Positions 36,623 through 48,147 of a stretch of DNA of 64,000 nucleotides are shown piece by piece. Within the stretch, counting starts at the first letter, position 1. Each line of letters begins with the position of its first letter. The notes below the pieces were generated by a model, which did no database searches, was not told where the DNA came from, and saw only the letters and a program-made list of their open reading frames with translations. Where the stretch lies: NCBI GenBank assembly GCA_026936325.1, contig JAPTHN010000018.1, positions 8,761,658 through 8,825,657 on the forward strand. The letters run 5' to 3'. A program made the position numbers and the translations under genes. The DNA is from Platynereis dumerilii. Its lineage: Eukaryota > Annelida > Polychaeta > Phyllodocida > Nereididae.

Positions 36623-37993
36623 TAGTCCGTTCTCTTGTGTAATTCCGTGGGACTTGCATGTTAAAATTGGCAAACATGCATTTTCTTGTAGATTTGGGTG
36701 CACAGAACACGTTTTTGAATGATTGCATTTTTTTCGGACGGAACTTCCTGTAAAATCCAAGATGGCCGCCAAGATGTCTGCCGAGAAGCATTTTCGACCT
36801 ATTTTGGTCCATATTTAACATAGAGTAACAAGTGACAGGTCATTTTCTGTATTTTTAGGGTCAGGGAATTCGTTTTTGTAGGTTTCAAAGCCATAAAAGT
36901 AATATTTGATGCATTTTTATCCATGATGGTAACCAAAATAGCAGCACAACCATTAGTTACTCTAGTTCCAGACAACTGTGGTAGAGTAGCAACCGAAGAA
37001 TCAATTCCTTTTTTTTACCCATATATACATGTTTAATCTTATTGCATTTGTCAGGATTTCCCTTGTATTTTTAATTGGCTACATAATAAATAAGTGGCTG
37101 CGCAATCAGAAGTAGGCCATCTGCAGGATTTTGACATCACTGATCAAGTGTATGAAGATTACAAACCCTCACAAATACTGCAACCATTGGCCCTCAAAGA
37201 CCTGGCCTGGCTGACTTCTTGAACTGTGCTGCTAAATCTCTTATGGTGATCCATCTCCAAAAGACATTCCCACTTGGACTGCTTACAATTCACTGACAGG
37301 CTTTTAAAAGTGAATGCACCGCCATTGATTGCTGAGCCCCCAAATGACTGGCAGACATTACTTACCATTTTAAAGCAAGCTCAGAACATCAATACAGCAA
37401 TAGTGGGTGCAGACAATAAAACAGTTATTACTTTAGACATGCAGATTTATGAAAAGGCCAAAAAATTGCATATGCCATATCCATAATACGGAGACAAGTG
37501 GATTCTTCGCATTGGTGAGCTGCACACCGGCATGGCCTCATTTAGAGCATTGGGAGCTTATGTGGAAGACAGTGCCACGATGAGGCAAGGATTATATATG
37601 TCAGTGCATTGATGAGGCATGGATTATGTCTGGCCTTTATGGCCCACAAACTACAAAACAGATCCTTGATGGAAATCATATAAAACAAGCTTTAATAGTC
37701 ACCAAATCACTCAGCAAGCACTGTTTGAATTATACGGAGCAGAATTTGTAAGATTGCATCCAGACGCCATTAAATGCCTTGACTTTTCCAATGAAATTGC
37801 ACATGCTTGCCAAGAGTCATCCTTGCAGGACATTAACTGACCAATTTGTAGCCTTCCTGGAAGCAAATCAAATTCTAGAAGGCCTTAATGAATTTGACAA
37901 AGATAAGGAGCCTACATCAAGCCTGCTCAAGTGTATTCGGTAGTACGTGCTGCAAGTCCATGCCATCCTCCAGTTTGTGAGAGCAACTCATGA

Positions 37994-38234
37994 TTGTGTG
38001 TTTGTGTTTTACGCCTCTGCAGCACCTTAGTGGGCTCTATCGAGGCAGGCAATCGCTGTATGATGATGAGATGAGAAGACTGTGAGTCTGGTACATACCC
38101 TATTAATTCAGGGATACCCAGGGTCTTTCAGTTGCCCCAGCATAGAACACTGGATACAACCCGCCTCCATTTAATGTCCCATGGGCTCGGACTAAATTGA
38201 GTTCCGGGGTGGGATTCGAACCCACGCCCTCAGA
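37994..38234 (-). mobile_element. tRNA-derived SINE, family 1, 5'-truncated copy
   Basis: Complement of the 2556-2859 SINE: B box GGTTCGAATCC is kept, the A box and first 55 or so bases are missing. A perfect 15-bp target duplication, GAGAGCAACTCATGA, lies at 37979-37993 and 38235-38249. It interrupts the middle of the Academ-like gene. Confidence 0.92.
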
Positions 38235-38461
38235 GAGAGCAACTCATGAATGTGACTGGAAACTCCACTTCGAGTCAATGGATCTGTTGTGCAAATAGTT
38301 TTTGCACATGACCGACACAAGTATGCCAGGATGGTGCCACTCTATCTGGCAGAAATGAATTCTTCGGACACATCAAATCCAATGATCTGGCGGGAGTTTG
38401 CAGATGGAAATTTCAGTGTTAACAAAAATCAAACACCATTGTGGCAGACCATGGTATAGAG

Positions 38462-38632
38462 TAGGGCCCTGCACGGGACGGGAGCGGGACTGAATTTGAC
38501 CAAATTTGGCGGGAGTGGGTCAGAATTCGGAAAATTTTATCATTGTAATGTCTAGAACGGGACGGGAGCGGGAGCAGATTTGGAAAGAACGGGCGGGAGT
38601 GAGACAAAAATCTAGTCCCGTGCAGGGCCCTA
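38462..38632. mobile_element. hAT-type MITE, 171 bp
   Basis: Perfect terminal inverted repeat TAGGGCCCTGCACGGGAC and a perfect 8-bp duplication GTATAGAG (38454-38461, 38633-38640). Interior repeats CGGGACGGGAGCGGGA. It interrupts the Academ-like gene; the reading frame closes across the empty site. Confidence 0.92.
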
Positions 38633-40274
38633 GTATAGAGCATCTGAATAAATGGATGAAAGGTCATGAAGTTTTGGACGGGATTACGCTCAATGACAAT
38701 GCTCGTGACAGATTTTCCTCACAGCTCCTGAGATGGCAAGACCGTCTGAGGAAGCTCTTGAAATGCTTGGATTGCAGAGTACTCAAAGTGGTAAGCATCA
38801 TGAACTTACACCAGCTGTGCAGAGACATTTTGATGCATATGTTCACCGGATGAAACAGGCCAAAGCAGTTGAATTTGTTGCAACAAGGATCAATATTGGC
38901 TCCATTAATATCTGGTTTCGAATGACAACACGTTGCTTGACTTGCAATGTGCAATTTAGTCTTGTGAGTTCACTGCCATACCACAATCTGTCTTTCTGTC
39001 AGATGGATCTCTTGCTATGTGTATTGTCAAGAGCAAGCTAATGCCTTGTCTGGAGCAAACATTGAGGATAGAGTGTCTCAGGCCTTACCAGAATGTCCTG
39101 TTAAAGCTGCTGTACTAGATGGAATGACGGTAGTTCAAGCCTTTGGAAAGCCAAAAAATGCCCAGACATGTGAGGATTTTTTCAGAACATTTGTTCTGGT
39201 CATCAAGGCAAATTTCCGAGGGCACCAAGAAGGGCATCTTGTGTTTGACAACTATGCTCTCAATGCGCACTCTTTAAAAGATCCCATCCGAAAAAAGAAG
39301 AGTTGGGACAGTGCAGCAAATTAACTTTCATGTCGATGACAGAACATCTATTGCCAATGTGAGCATGAGGCAATTCCTGTCAAGTTCCAAAACAAAAGAC
39401 TGACTTGAGACCTAGCATAAAATCGTGTCAGTTTCTTTCAGAACAAGATAAATACATTCATAATAATTTCAAGGGGAAAAGTTATGTCAACTGGCTGAAA
39501 TGTCCAACGTCTTGAATGCACACACGAGGAGGTGGATGGTCATTTAATCTTGCATGCGGCAGATGCAGCTAAAAGTGTTGCTGATGTTGTGGACATCTTC
39601 TCCAATCTCCAAAGACACAGATGTTCTTGTTCTGGCAGTTAGACACATTCCACAGCTTGGCAACGAAACTAACTTCGTAGCGGGTACTGGAGCAAAACGG
39701 AGAGCTATTTCGGGGAACCAGATACATGAAATGCTGGGGGAGGAAAAGGCTGTAACGCCATCAGGTTTTCATGCTTTCTCAGGTGCAGACATAACTGGAT
39801 ATTTTGTAACAAAGGGCAAATTTACAAGTTAGAAGGTCTTCTGTAAGGTTGATGAAGACGTGATACAAGCTTTCCTGGTTCCTGGTCAACACGACGAACC
39901 TGAAGTATCCATTCAAGCTGGACTTGAAAACTATGTTTGCCAATTGTATGATCCACAAACAAAAATAAAAGATGTTGCAAAGACGCGCGCTGGCAGTGCT
40001 TCAAGAAAAATCAATCCCAAGGGCAAAAGCTACCACCAACAAAAGGAGCAACAAGCTGTTCTCAGAGCCCGGTACCTAGTAATAGTTTGGCAAAACGACA
40101 TTGTACCAAAGCCAGCCATATTGGATCCCAATGAATTTGGCTGGACATTTGAAAATGGAAAATACCCCTGTTACAACTTTTTTCCTCCTGCCCCTGATGC
40201 TGTTGTTCAGTTGATTAAATGTGGATGCAAAAAGAACAATTGTGCAAGTTGGTATTCATACCACCAGAATGATC

Positions 40275-40710
40275 TTTTATCACCTGGTTGGCTGTCAATA
40301 TCATTGTTTACAGTCAAAATATCAGGGCCTATGATATTGTAAAAAATACCACCCTTCAAGGGCGATATTTTTTTAACAATGGTTATGACATCATCAGCAT
40401 TTCTGCTGTCTCATGACGTCACAAACCAAACAAAGGCCAAAACACTGGGATTGTGACGTCATATCCATTGTTGCTCCATGTTGACGTCACATTTTTGTAA
40501 TGGCAGAAAATAGTCCCTCTTTATAACTGAAAATTTGGGGTAAAACCAGGTGATTAAAACAAAACAACCACGCGTCAGGGCACTTCGTACAATATCACTC
40601 GCTGTTGTGTGAATTAATATCACTCTCGCCCTGCGGGCTCGCGTGATATAAATTCACACAACAGCTCATGATATTGTTACTCAGTGACCCTGACTTGGGT
40701 TGTTTTGTTA
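40275..40710. mobile_element. Hairpin-rich insertion splitting the CXC coding region
   Basis: The coding sequence stops after a Cys cluster near 40270 and resumes at about 40711. In between: TTTATCACCTGGTT and its complement (40275 and about 40543); three TGACGTCA palindromes (40414, 40454, 40482); and a strong 89-bp hairpin (40589-40677) with arms ACAATATCA...GCTGTTGTGTGAATT. Exact ends and target duplication are not resolved. Similar TGACGTCA/TGACATCA-bearing sequence occurs at 51.9 and 58.0 kb. Confidence 0.6.
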
Positions 40711-40915
40711 TAGTGTGCACTGACCTCTGTCTTTGTGGAGCCGATGAAGAGGTATGCACCAACAGTCCAACACTGACTCAGTATCTCATGATGACACTTC
40801 ATCTGATGAAGATGACACTTTTTAAGAAATTGGTTAATTACATCAATTCTGATAATTATGTTGTGATATTTCCTTACGAGAAGTCCTGCACTGTACACGG
40901 ATACCTTTAGTGACT

Positions 40916-41330
40916 TGATGAATCAGTTGTAATTTTGTACGTAATAATTATGTCATGTAATCATATAATAGAAGATTGTTTGGATGATTTAATTATTATT
41001 TGTTCTGTTTTATAGACCATTTCTAAAATATGTAGGAATATATGACATTGTATTATGCAGTAAACTTCAGATTATAGTTAAATGGTTCATGATGACAGCT
41101 TTCGCTTCTGATAAAGTATATTTCTGTTTGGACACTTTTTTGATTGCCGTTGTACTGCATGTATTGATATTATTATTCTTTTTGGCATTAAAATTATCAT
41201 AGCTTTCTATAAATTTAGGTGGTTTGTTCATTTCTTAACATAAAGCCAGGGAAAATTCATAAAATCAATCCGAACATTGCAAATAAGCATAGATTTGCTG
41301 AAAAATATGACTGTTTCCAGCGTCAGCGGC
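40916..41330. other. 3' non-coding part of the Academ-like element
   Basis: AT-rich sequence between the end of the broken gene and the inner end of the right terminal inverted repeat. No other feature seen. Confidence 0.5.
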
Positions 41331-44300
41331 CATCTTGTCCGCCATCTTGAATTTGAGTGGGCAGATGTGATCAGAAAAAATGCAATCATTGATTTGTGAA
41401 TTCTACACAAAATTCTGGTCTAGAAACACCAGGATTGCAAATTTTAACATGACATTTTCACGGGAGCCAGTTTAGCTACACAAGAGAACAGACTATTTGG
41501 TGGAATGGAGGGTTCCCATTGCTGTTAGACCCTACACATCCCGGGTAAGGCACAAAATGACTTTTGGTCGGTATTTCCACCATCATCTCAATCATCTCAA
41601 CCAGTTTCTGAATTGGTCCTGGGTTGAAAAAAGAAGGTTCCTCCATTGGTCCTGTGGTGGATTGCAGGGTTCCATCATCCGTGTAACCCCACACTGACCT
41701 AATTACTCAAAATGACTTTTAAGAGACATATAACAAGCATTATATCAAAAGCTGACTCAAGCTATTTGATTGGTCCTGTGTTGGATAAAAGGTTCCACCA
41801 TTGGTCCTGTGGTGGAATGGAGGGTTCCCATTGCTGTTGGACCCTATACACCCCGGGTAAGGAACAAATGACTTTTGGTCGGTATTTTCACCATCATCTC
41901 AATCATCTCAACCAGTTTCTGAACTGGTCCTGGGTTGAAAAAAGAAGGTTCCACCATCGGCCCTGTGGTGGATTGCAGGGTTCCATCATCCGTGTAACCC
42001 CACACTGACCTAATTACTCAAAATGACTTTTAAGAGACATATAACATGCATTATATCAAAAGCTGACTCAAACTATCCGAATGGTCCTGTGGTGGATAAA
42101 AGGTTCTACCATTGGTCCTGTGGTGGAATGGAGGGTTCCCATTGCTGTGTGACCCTATACACCCCGGGTAAGGCACAGAATGACTTATGGTCATTATTTT
42201 CACCATCTTCTCAATCATCTCAACCAGTTTCTGAATTGGTCCTGGGTTGAAAAAAGAAGGTTCCACCATTGGTCCTGTGGTGGAATGCAGGGTTCCTTCA
42301 TCCGTGTAACCCCACACTGACCTAATTACTCAAAATAACTTTTAAGAGACATATAACAAGCATTGTCAAAAGCTGACTCAAACTATCCGATTGGTTCTAT
42401 GGTGGATAAAAGTTTCCACCATTGGTCCTGTGGTGGAATGGAGGATTCCCATTGTTGTGTGACCCTATACACCCTGGGTAAGGAACAAAATGACTTTTGG
42501 TCGGTATTTCCACCATCATCTCAATCATCTCAACCAGTTTCTGAATTGGTCCTGGGTTGAAAAAAGAAGGTTCCACCATTGGTCCTGTGGTGGAATGGAG
42601 GGTTCCCAATGCTGTGCGACCCTATACACCCGGGTAAGGCACAAAATGACTTTTGGTCGGTATTTCCACCATCATCTCAATCATCTCAACCAGTTTCTGA
42701 ATTGTTCCTGGGTTGAAAAAAGAAGGTTCCACCATTGGTCCTGTGGTGGATTGCAGGGTTCCATCATCCGTGTAACCCCACACTGACCTAATTACTCAAA
42801 ATGACTTTTAAGAGACATATAACAAGCATTATATAAAAAGCTGACTCAAGCTATTCGATTGGTCCTGTGTTGGATAAAAGGTTCCACCATTGGTCCTGTG
42901 GTGGAATGGAGGGTTCCCATTGCTGTGTGACCCTATACACCCCGGGTAAGGAACAAAATGACTTTTGGTCGGTATTTCCACCATCATCTCAATCATCTCA
43001 ACCAGTTTCTGAACTGGTCCTGGGTTGAAAAAAGAAGGTTCCACCATTGGCCCTGTGGTGGATTGCAGGGTTCCATCAACCGTGTAACCCCACACTGACC
43101 TAATTACTCAAAATGACTTTTAAGAGACATATAACAAGCATTATATCAAAAGCTGACTCAAACTATCCGATTGGTCCTGTGGTGGATAAAAGGTTCTACC
43201 ATTGGTCCTGTGGTGGAATGGAGGGTTCCCATTGCTGTGTGACCCTATACACCCCGGGTAAGGAACAAAATGACTTTTGGTCAGTATTTCCACCATCATC
43301 TCAATCATCTCAACCAGTTTCTGAATTGGTCCTGGGTTGAAAAAAGAAGGTTCCACCATTGGTCCTGTGGTGGAATGCAGGGTTCCATCATCCGTGTAAC
43401 CCCACACTGACCTAATTACTCAAAATGACTTTTAAGAGACATATAACAAGCATTATATCAAAAGCTGACTCAAACTATCCGATTTGTCCTGTGGTGGATA
43501 AAAGGTTCCACCATTGGTCCTGTGGTGGAATGGAGGGTTCCCAATGCTGTGCGACCCTATACACCCCGGGTAAGGCACAAAATGACTTTTGGTCGGTATT
43601 TCCACAATCACCTCAATCATCTCAACCAGTTTCTGAATTGGTCCTTGGTCAAAAATTTAGGTTCCACCATTGGTCCTGTGGTGGAATGGAGGGTTCCCAA
43701 TGCTGTGCGACCCTATACACCCCGGGTAAGGAACAAAATGACTTTTTCTAGGTATTTCCACCATCATCTCAATCATCTCAACCAGTTTCTGAACTGGTCC
43801 TGGGTTGAAAAAAGAAGGTTCCACCATTGGTCCTGTGGTGGATTGCAGGGTTCCATCATCCGTGTAACCCCACACTGACCTAATTACTCAAAATGACTTT
43901 TAAGAGACATATAACAAGCATTATATCAAAAGCTGACTCAAACTATTCGATTGGTCCTGTGGTGGATAAAAGGTTCTACCATTGGTCCTGTGGTGGAATG
44001 GAGGTTTCCCATTCCTGTGTGACCCTATACACCCTGGGTAAGGAACAAAATGACTTTTGGTCGGTATTTCCACCATCATCTCAATCATCTCAACCAGTTT
44101 CTGAATTGGTCCTGGGTTGAAAAAAGAAGGTTCCACCATTGGTCCTGTGGTGGAATGGAGGGTTCCCAATGCTGTGCGACCCTATACACCCCGGGTAAGG
44201 AACAAAATGACTTTTGGTAGGTATTTCCACCATCATCTCAATCATCTCAACCAGTTTCTGAATTGGTCCTGGGTTGAAAAAAGAAGGTTCCACCATTGGT

Positions 44301-46523
44301 CCTGTGGTGGAATGCAGGGTTCCCATTGCTGTGTGACCCTATACACCCCGGGTAAGGAACAAAATGACTTTTGGTCGGTATTTACACCATCATCTCAATC
44401 ATCTCAACCAGTTTCAGAATTGGTCCTGGGTTGCAAGAAGGTTCCACCATTGGTCCTGTGGTGGATTGCAGGGTTCCATCATCCATGTAACCCCACACTG
44501 ACCTAATTACTCAAAATGACTTATAAGAGGCAGATAACAAGCATTAAATCAAAAGCTGACTCAAGCTATTTGATTGGTCCTGTGTTGGATAAAAGGTTCC
44601 GCCATTGGTCCTGTGGTGGAATGGAGGGTTCCCATTGCTGTTGGACCCTATACACCCCGGGTAAGGAACAAAATGACTTTTGCTAGGTATTTCCACCATC
44701 ATCTCAATCATCTCAACCAGTTTCTGAACTGGTCCTGGGTTGAAAAAAGAAGGTTCCACCATTGGCCCTGTGGTGGATTGCAGGGTTCCATCAACCGTGT
44801 AACCCCACACCGACCTAATTACTCAAAATGACTTTTAAGAGACATATAACAAGCATTTAAGCAAAAGCTGACTCAAACTATTCGATTGGTCCTGTGGTGG
44901 ATAAAAGGTTCTACCATTGGTCCTGTGGTGGAATGGAGGTTTCCCATTCCTGTGTGACCCTATACACCCTGGGTAAGGAACAAAATGACTTTTGGTCGGT
45001 ATTTACACCATCATCTCAATTATCTCAACCAGTTTCAGAATTGGTCCTGGGTTGCAAGAAGAAGGTTCCACCATTGGTCCTGTGGTGGATTGCAGGGTTC
45101 CATCATCCATGTAACCCCACACTGACCTAATTACTCAAAATGACTTATAAGAGACAGATAACAAGCATTATATCAAAAGCTGACTCAAGCTATTTGATTG
45201 GTCCTGTGTTGGATAAAAGGTTCCACCATTGGTCCTGTGGTGGAATGGAGGGTTCCATCATCCATGTAACCCCACACTGACCTAATTACTCAAAATGACT
45301 TATAAGAGACAGATAACAAGCATTATATCAAAAGCTGACTCAAGCTATTTGATTGGTCCTGTGTTTGATGAAAGGTTCCACCATTGGTCCTGTGGTGGAA
45401 TGGAGGGTTCCCATTGCTGTGTGACCCTATACACCCCGGGTAAGGAACAAAATGACTTTTGCTAGGTATTTCCACCATCATCTCAATCATCTCAACCAGT
45501 TTCTGAACTGGTCCTGGGTTGAAAAAAGAAGGTTCCACCATCGGCCCTGTGGTGGATTGCAGGGTTCCATCATCTGTGTAACCCCACACTGACCTAATTA
45601 CTCAAAATGACTTTTAAGAGACATACAACAAGCATTATATCAAAAGCTGACTCAAACTATTCGATTGGTCCTGTAGTGGATAAAAGGTTCCACCATTGGT
45701 CCTGTGGTGGAATGGAGGGTTCCCATTGTTGTGTGACCCTATACACCCCGGGTAAGGAACAAAATGACTTTTGGTCGGTATTTCCACCATCATCTCAATC
45801 ATCTCAACCAGTTTCTGAATTGGTCCTGGGTTGAAAAAAGAAGGTTCCACCATTGGTCCTGTGGTGGAATGGAGAGTTCCCAATGCTGTGCGACCCTATA
45901 CACCCGGGTAAGGAACAAAATGACTTTTGGTCGGTATTTACACCATCATCTCAATCATCTCAACCAGTTTCTGAATTGTTCCTGGGTTGAAAAAAGAAGG
46001 TTCCACCATTGGTTCTGTGGTGGATTGCAGGGTTCCATCAACCGTGTAACCCCACACTGACCTAATTACTCAAAATGACTTTTAAGAGACATATAACAAG
46101 CATTATATCAAAAGCTGACTCAAACTATTCGATTGGTCCTGTGTTGGATAAAAGGTTCCACCATTGGTCCTGTGGTGGAATGGAGGGTTCCCATTGCTGT
46201 TGGACCCTATACACCCCGGGTAAGGAACAAAATGACTTTTGGTCGGTATTTCCACCATCATCTCAATCATCTCAACCAGTTTCTGAACTGGTCCTGGGTT
46301 GAAAAAAGAAGGTTCCACCATCGGCCCTGTGGTGGATTGCAGGGTTCCATCAACCGTGTAACCCCACACCGACCTAATTACTCAAAATGACTTCTAAGAG
46401 ACATATAACAAGCATTATATCAAAAGCTGACTCAAACTATTCGATTGGTCCTGTGCTGGATAAAAGGTTCTACCATTGGTCCTGTGGTGGAATGGAGGGT
46501 TCCCATTGCTGTGTGACCCTATA

Positions 46524-46632
46524 CCCTGTCAGCATGCCTCGGCGGTCCAACGTCGGCCCAGCGTCAGTCCGATGTCAGCAGCGACGGACCAGCTTCGGGC
46601 CGACGTTGGACCGCCAAGGCATGCTGATAGGG
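46524..46632. mobile_element. Palindromic MITE, 109 bp, TA duplication, copy 1
   Basis: Ends CCCTGTCAGCATGCC and complement of CCCTATCAGCATGCC. Arms of about 36 bp are nearly complementary (GGCGGTCCAACGTCGGCCC and its complement). Flanked by TA (46522-46523, 46633-46634): removing it restores the usual satellite CTATACACCCCGGG. GC-rich against an AT-rich background. Tc1/mariner-like mobilisation inferred from TA. Confidence 0.9.
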
Positions 46633-48038
46633 TACACCCCGGGTAAGGAACAAAATGACTTTTGGTCGGTATTTCCACCATCATCTCAATCATCTCAACC
46701 AGTTTCTGAATTGGTCCTGGGTTGAAAAAAGAAGGTTCCACCATTGGTCCTGTGGTGGAATGGAGGGTTCCCAATGCTGTGCGACCCTATACACCCCAGT
46801 AAGGAGCAAAATGACTTTTGGTCGGTATTTACACCATCATCTCAATCATCTCAACCAGTTTCTGAATTGGTCCTGGGTTGAAAAAAGAAGGTTCCACCAT
46901 TGGTCCTGTGGTGGATTGCAGGGTTCCATCATCCGTGTAACCCCACACTGACCTTATTACTCAAAATGACTTTTAAGAGACATATAACAAGCATTATATC
47001 AAAAGCTGACTCGAACTATTCGATTGGTCCTGTGGTGGATAAAAGGTTCTACCATTGGTCCTGTGGTGGAATGGAGGGTTCCCATTGCTGTGTGACCCTA
47101 TACACCCCGATAAGGAACAAAATGACTTTTGGTAGGTATTTCCACCATCATCTCAATCATCTCAACCAGTTTCTGAATTGGTCCTGGGTTGAAAAAAGAA
47201 GGTTCCACCATTGGTCCTGTGGTGGAATGGAGGGTTCCCAATGCTGTGCGACCCTATACACCCCGGGTAAGGCACAAAATGACTTTTGGTAGGTATTTCC
47301 ACCATCATCTCAATCATATCAACCAGTTTCTGAATTGGTCCAGGGTTGAAAAAAGAAGGTTCCACCATTGGTCCTGTGGTGGAATGCAGGGTTCCCATTG
47401 CTGTGTGACCCTATACACCCCGGGTAAGGAACAAAATGACTTTTGGTCGGTATTTACACCATCATCTCAATCATCTCTGAAAGTTTCTGAATTGGTCCTG
47501 GGTTAAAAAAGAAGGTTCCACCATTGGTCCTGTGGTGGAATGCAGGGTTCCTTCATCCGTGTAACCCCACACTGACCTAATTACTCAAAATGACTTTTAA
47601 GAGACATATAATAAGCATTATATCAAAAGCTGACTCAAACTATCCGATTGGTCCTGTGGTGGATAAAAGGTTCCACCATTGGTCCTGTGGTGGAATGGAG
47701 GGTTCCCAATGCTGTGCGACCCTATACACCCCGGGTAAGGCACAAAATGACTTTTGGTCGGTATTTCCACCATCACCTCAATCATCTCAACCAGTTTCTG
47801 AACTGGTCCTGGGTTGAAAAAAGAAGGTTCCACCATCGGCCCTGTGGTGGATTGCAGGGTTCCATCAACCGTGTAACCCCACACCGACCTAATTACTCAA
47901 AATGACTTCTAAGAGTCATATATCAAGCATTATATCAAAAGCTGACTCAAACTATTCGATTGGTCCTGTGCTGGATAAAAGGTTCTACCATTGGTCCTGT
48001 GGTGGAATGGAGGGTTCCCATTGCTGTGTGACCCTATA

Positions 48039-48147
48039 CCCTGTCAGCATGCCTCGGCGGTCCAACGTCGGCCCAGCGTCAGTCCGATGTCAGCAGCGAC
48101 GGACCAGCTTCGGGCCGACGTTGGACCGCCAAGGCATGCTGATAGGG
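48039..48147. mobile_element. Palindromic MITE, 109 bp, copy 2 (carried by array duplication)
   Basis: Identical length and position in the satellite unit as the copy 1,515 bp to the left, with TA at 48037-48038 and 48148-48149. Shared flanking variants show it was copied with its surroundings rather than inserted again. Confidence 0.9.

Larger units (their letters stand above)
37140..40915 (+). pseudogene. Academ-like transposon protein with XPG-like nuclease and CXC Cys-rich tail, disabled
   Basis: Recognisable parts in order: an N-terminal region (37274-37486) with DWQTLLTILKQAQNINTAIV; a middle region with FFAHDRHKYARM-like and DHGIEHLNKWM-like segments (about 38290-38690); an XPG-like acidic core at about 39510-39830 containing HLILHAADAAK, KDTDVLVLAVR and GFHAFSGADITG; a region with AVLRARYLVIVWQND and FPPAPDAVVQLIKCGCKKN (40050-40240); and CTDLCLCGADEEVC (about 40710-40755), the second half of a tesmin/TSO1-like CXC cluster. 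Acidic D/E residues of this type coordinate metal in XPG/FEN nucleases. The gene has several frame breaks and stops plus three insertions, so it is dead. I know similar proteins as an abundant, mostly unnamed family in cnidarians and other marine invertebrates. Confidence 0.7.
36623..41495 (+). mobile_element. Academ-like DNA transposon, 4.87 kb, inserted in the right arm
   Basis: Ends are TAGTCCGTTCTCTTGTGTA and the complement of TAGTCTGTTCTCTTGTGTA (18 of 19 match). Looser homology runs inward for about 150-200 bp, including matching CAAGATGGC segments (36761 and 41335). It interrupts a satellite unit between GGTCCT and GGTGGAATGG, with a possible 3-bp TTT duplication (36620-36622, 41496-41498; the T-run leaves 1-bp doubt). 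A single broken gene runs through it on the plus strand. A 3-4 bp duplication plus an XPG-like nuclease domain fits the Academ superfamily as I recall it; the assignment is by memory, not search. It hosts a SINE, a hAT-type MITE and a hairpin-rich insertion. Confidence 0.7.
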
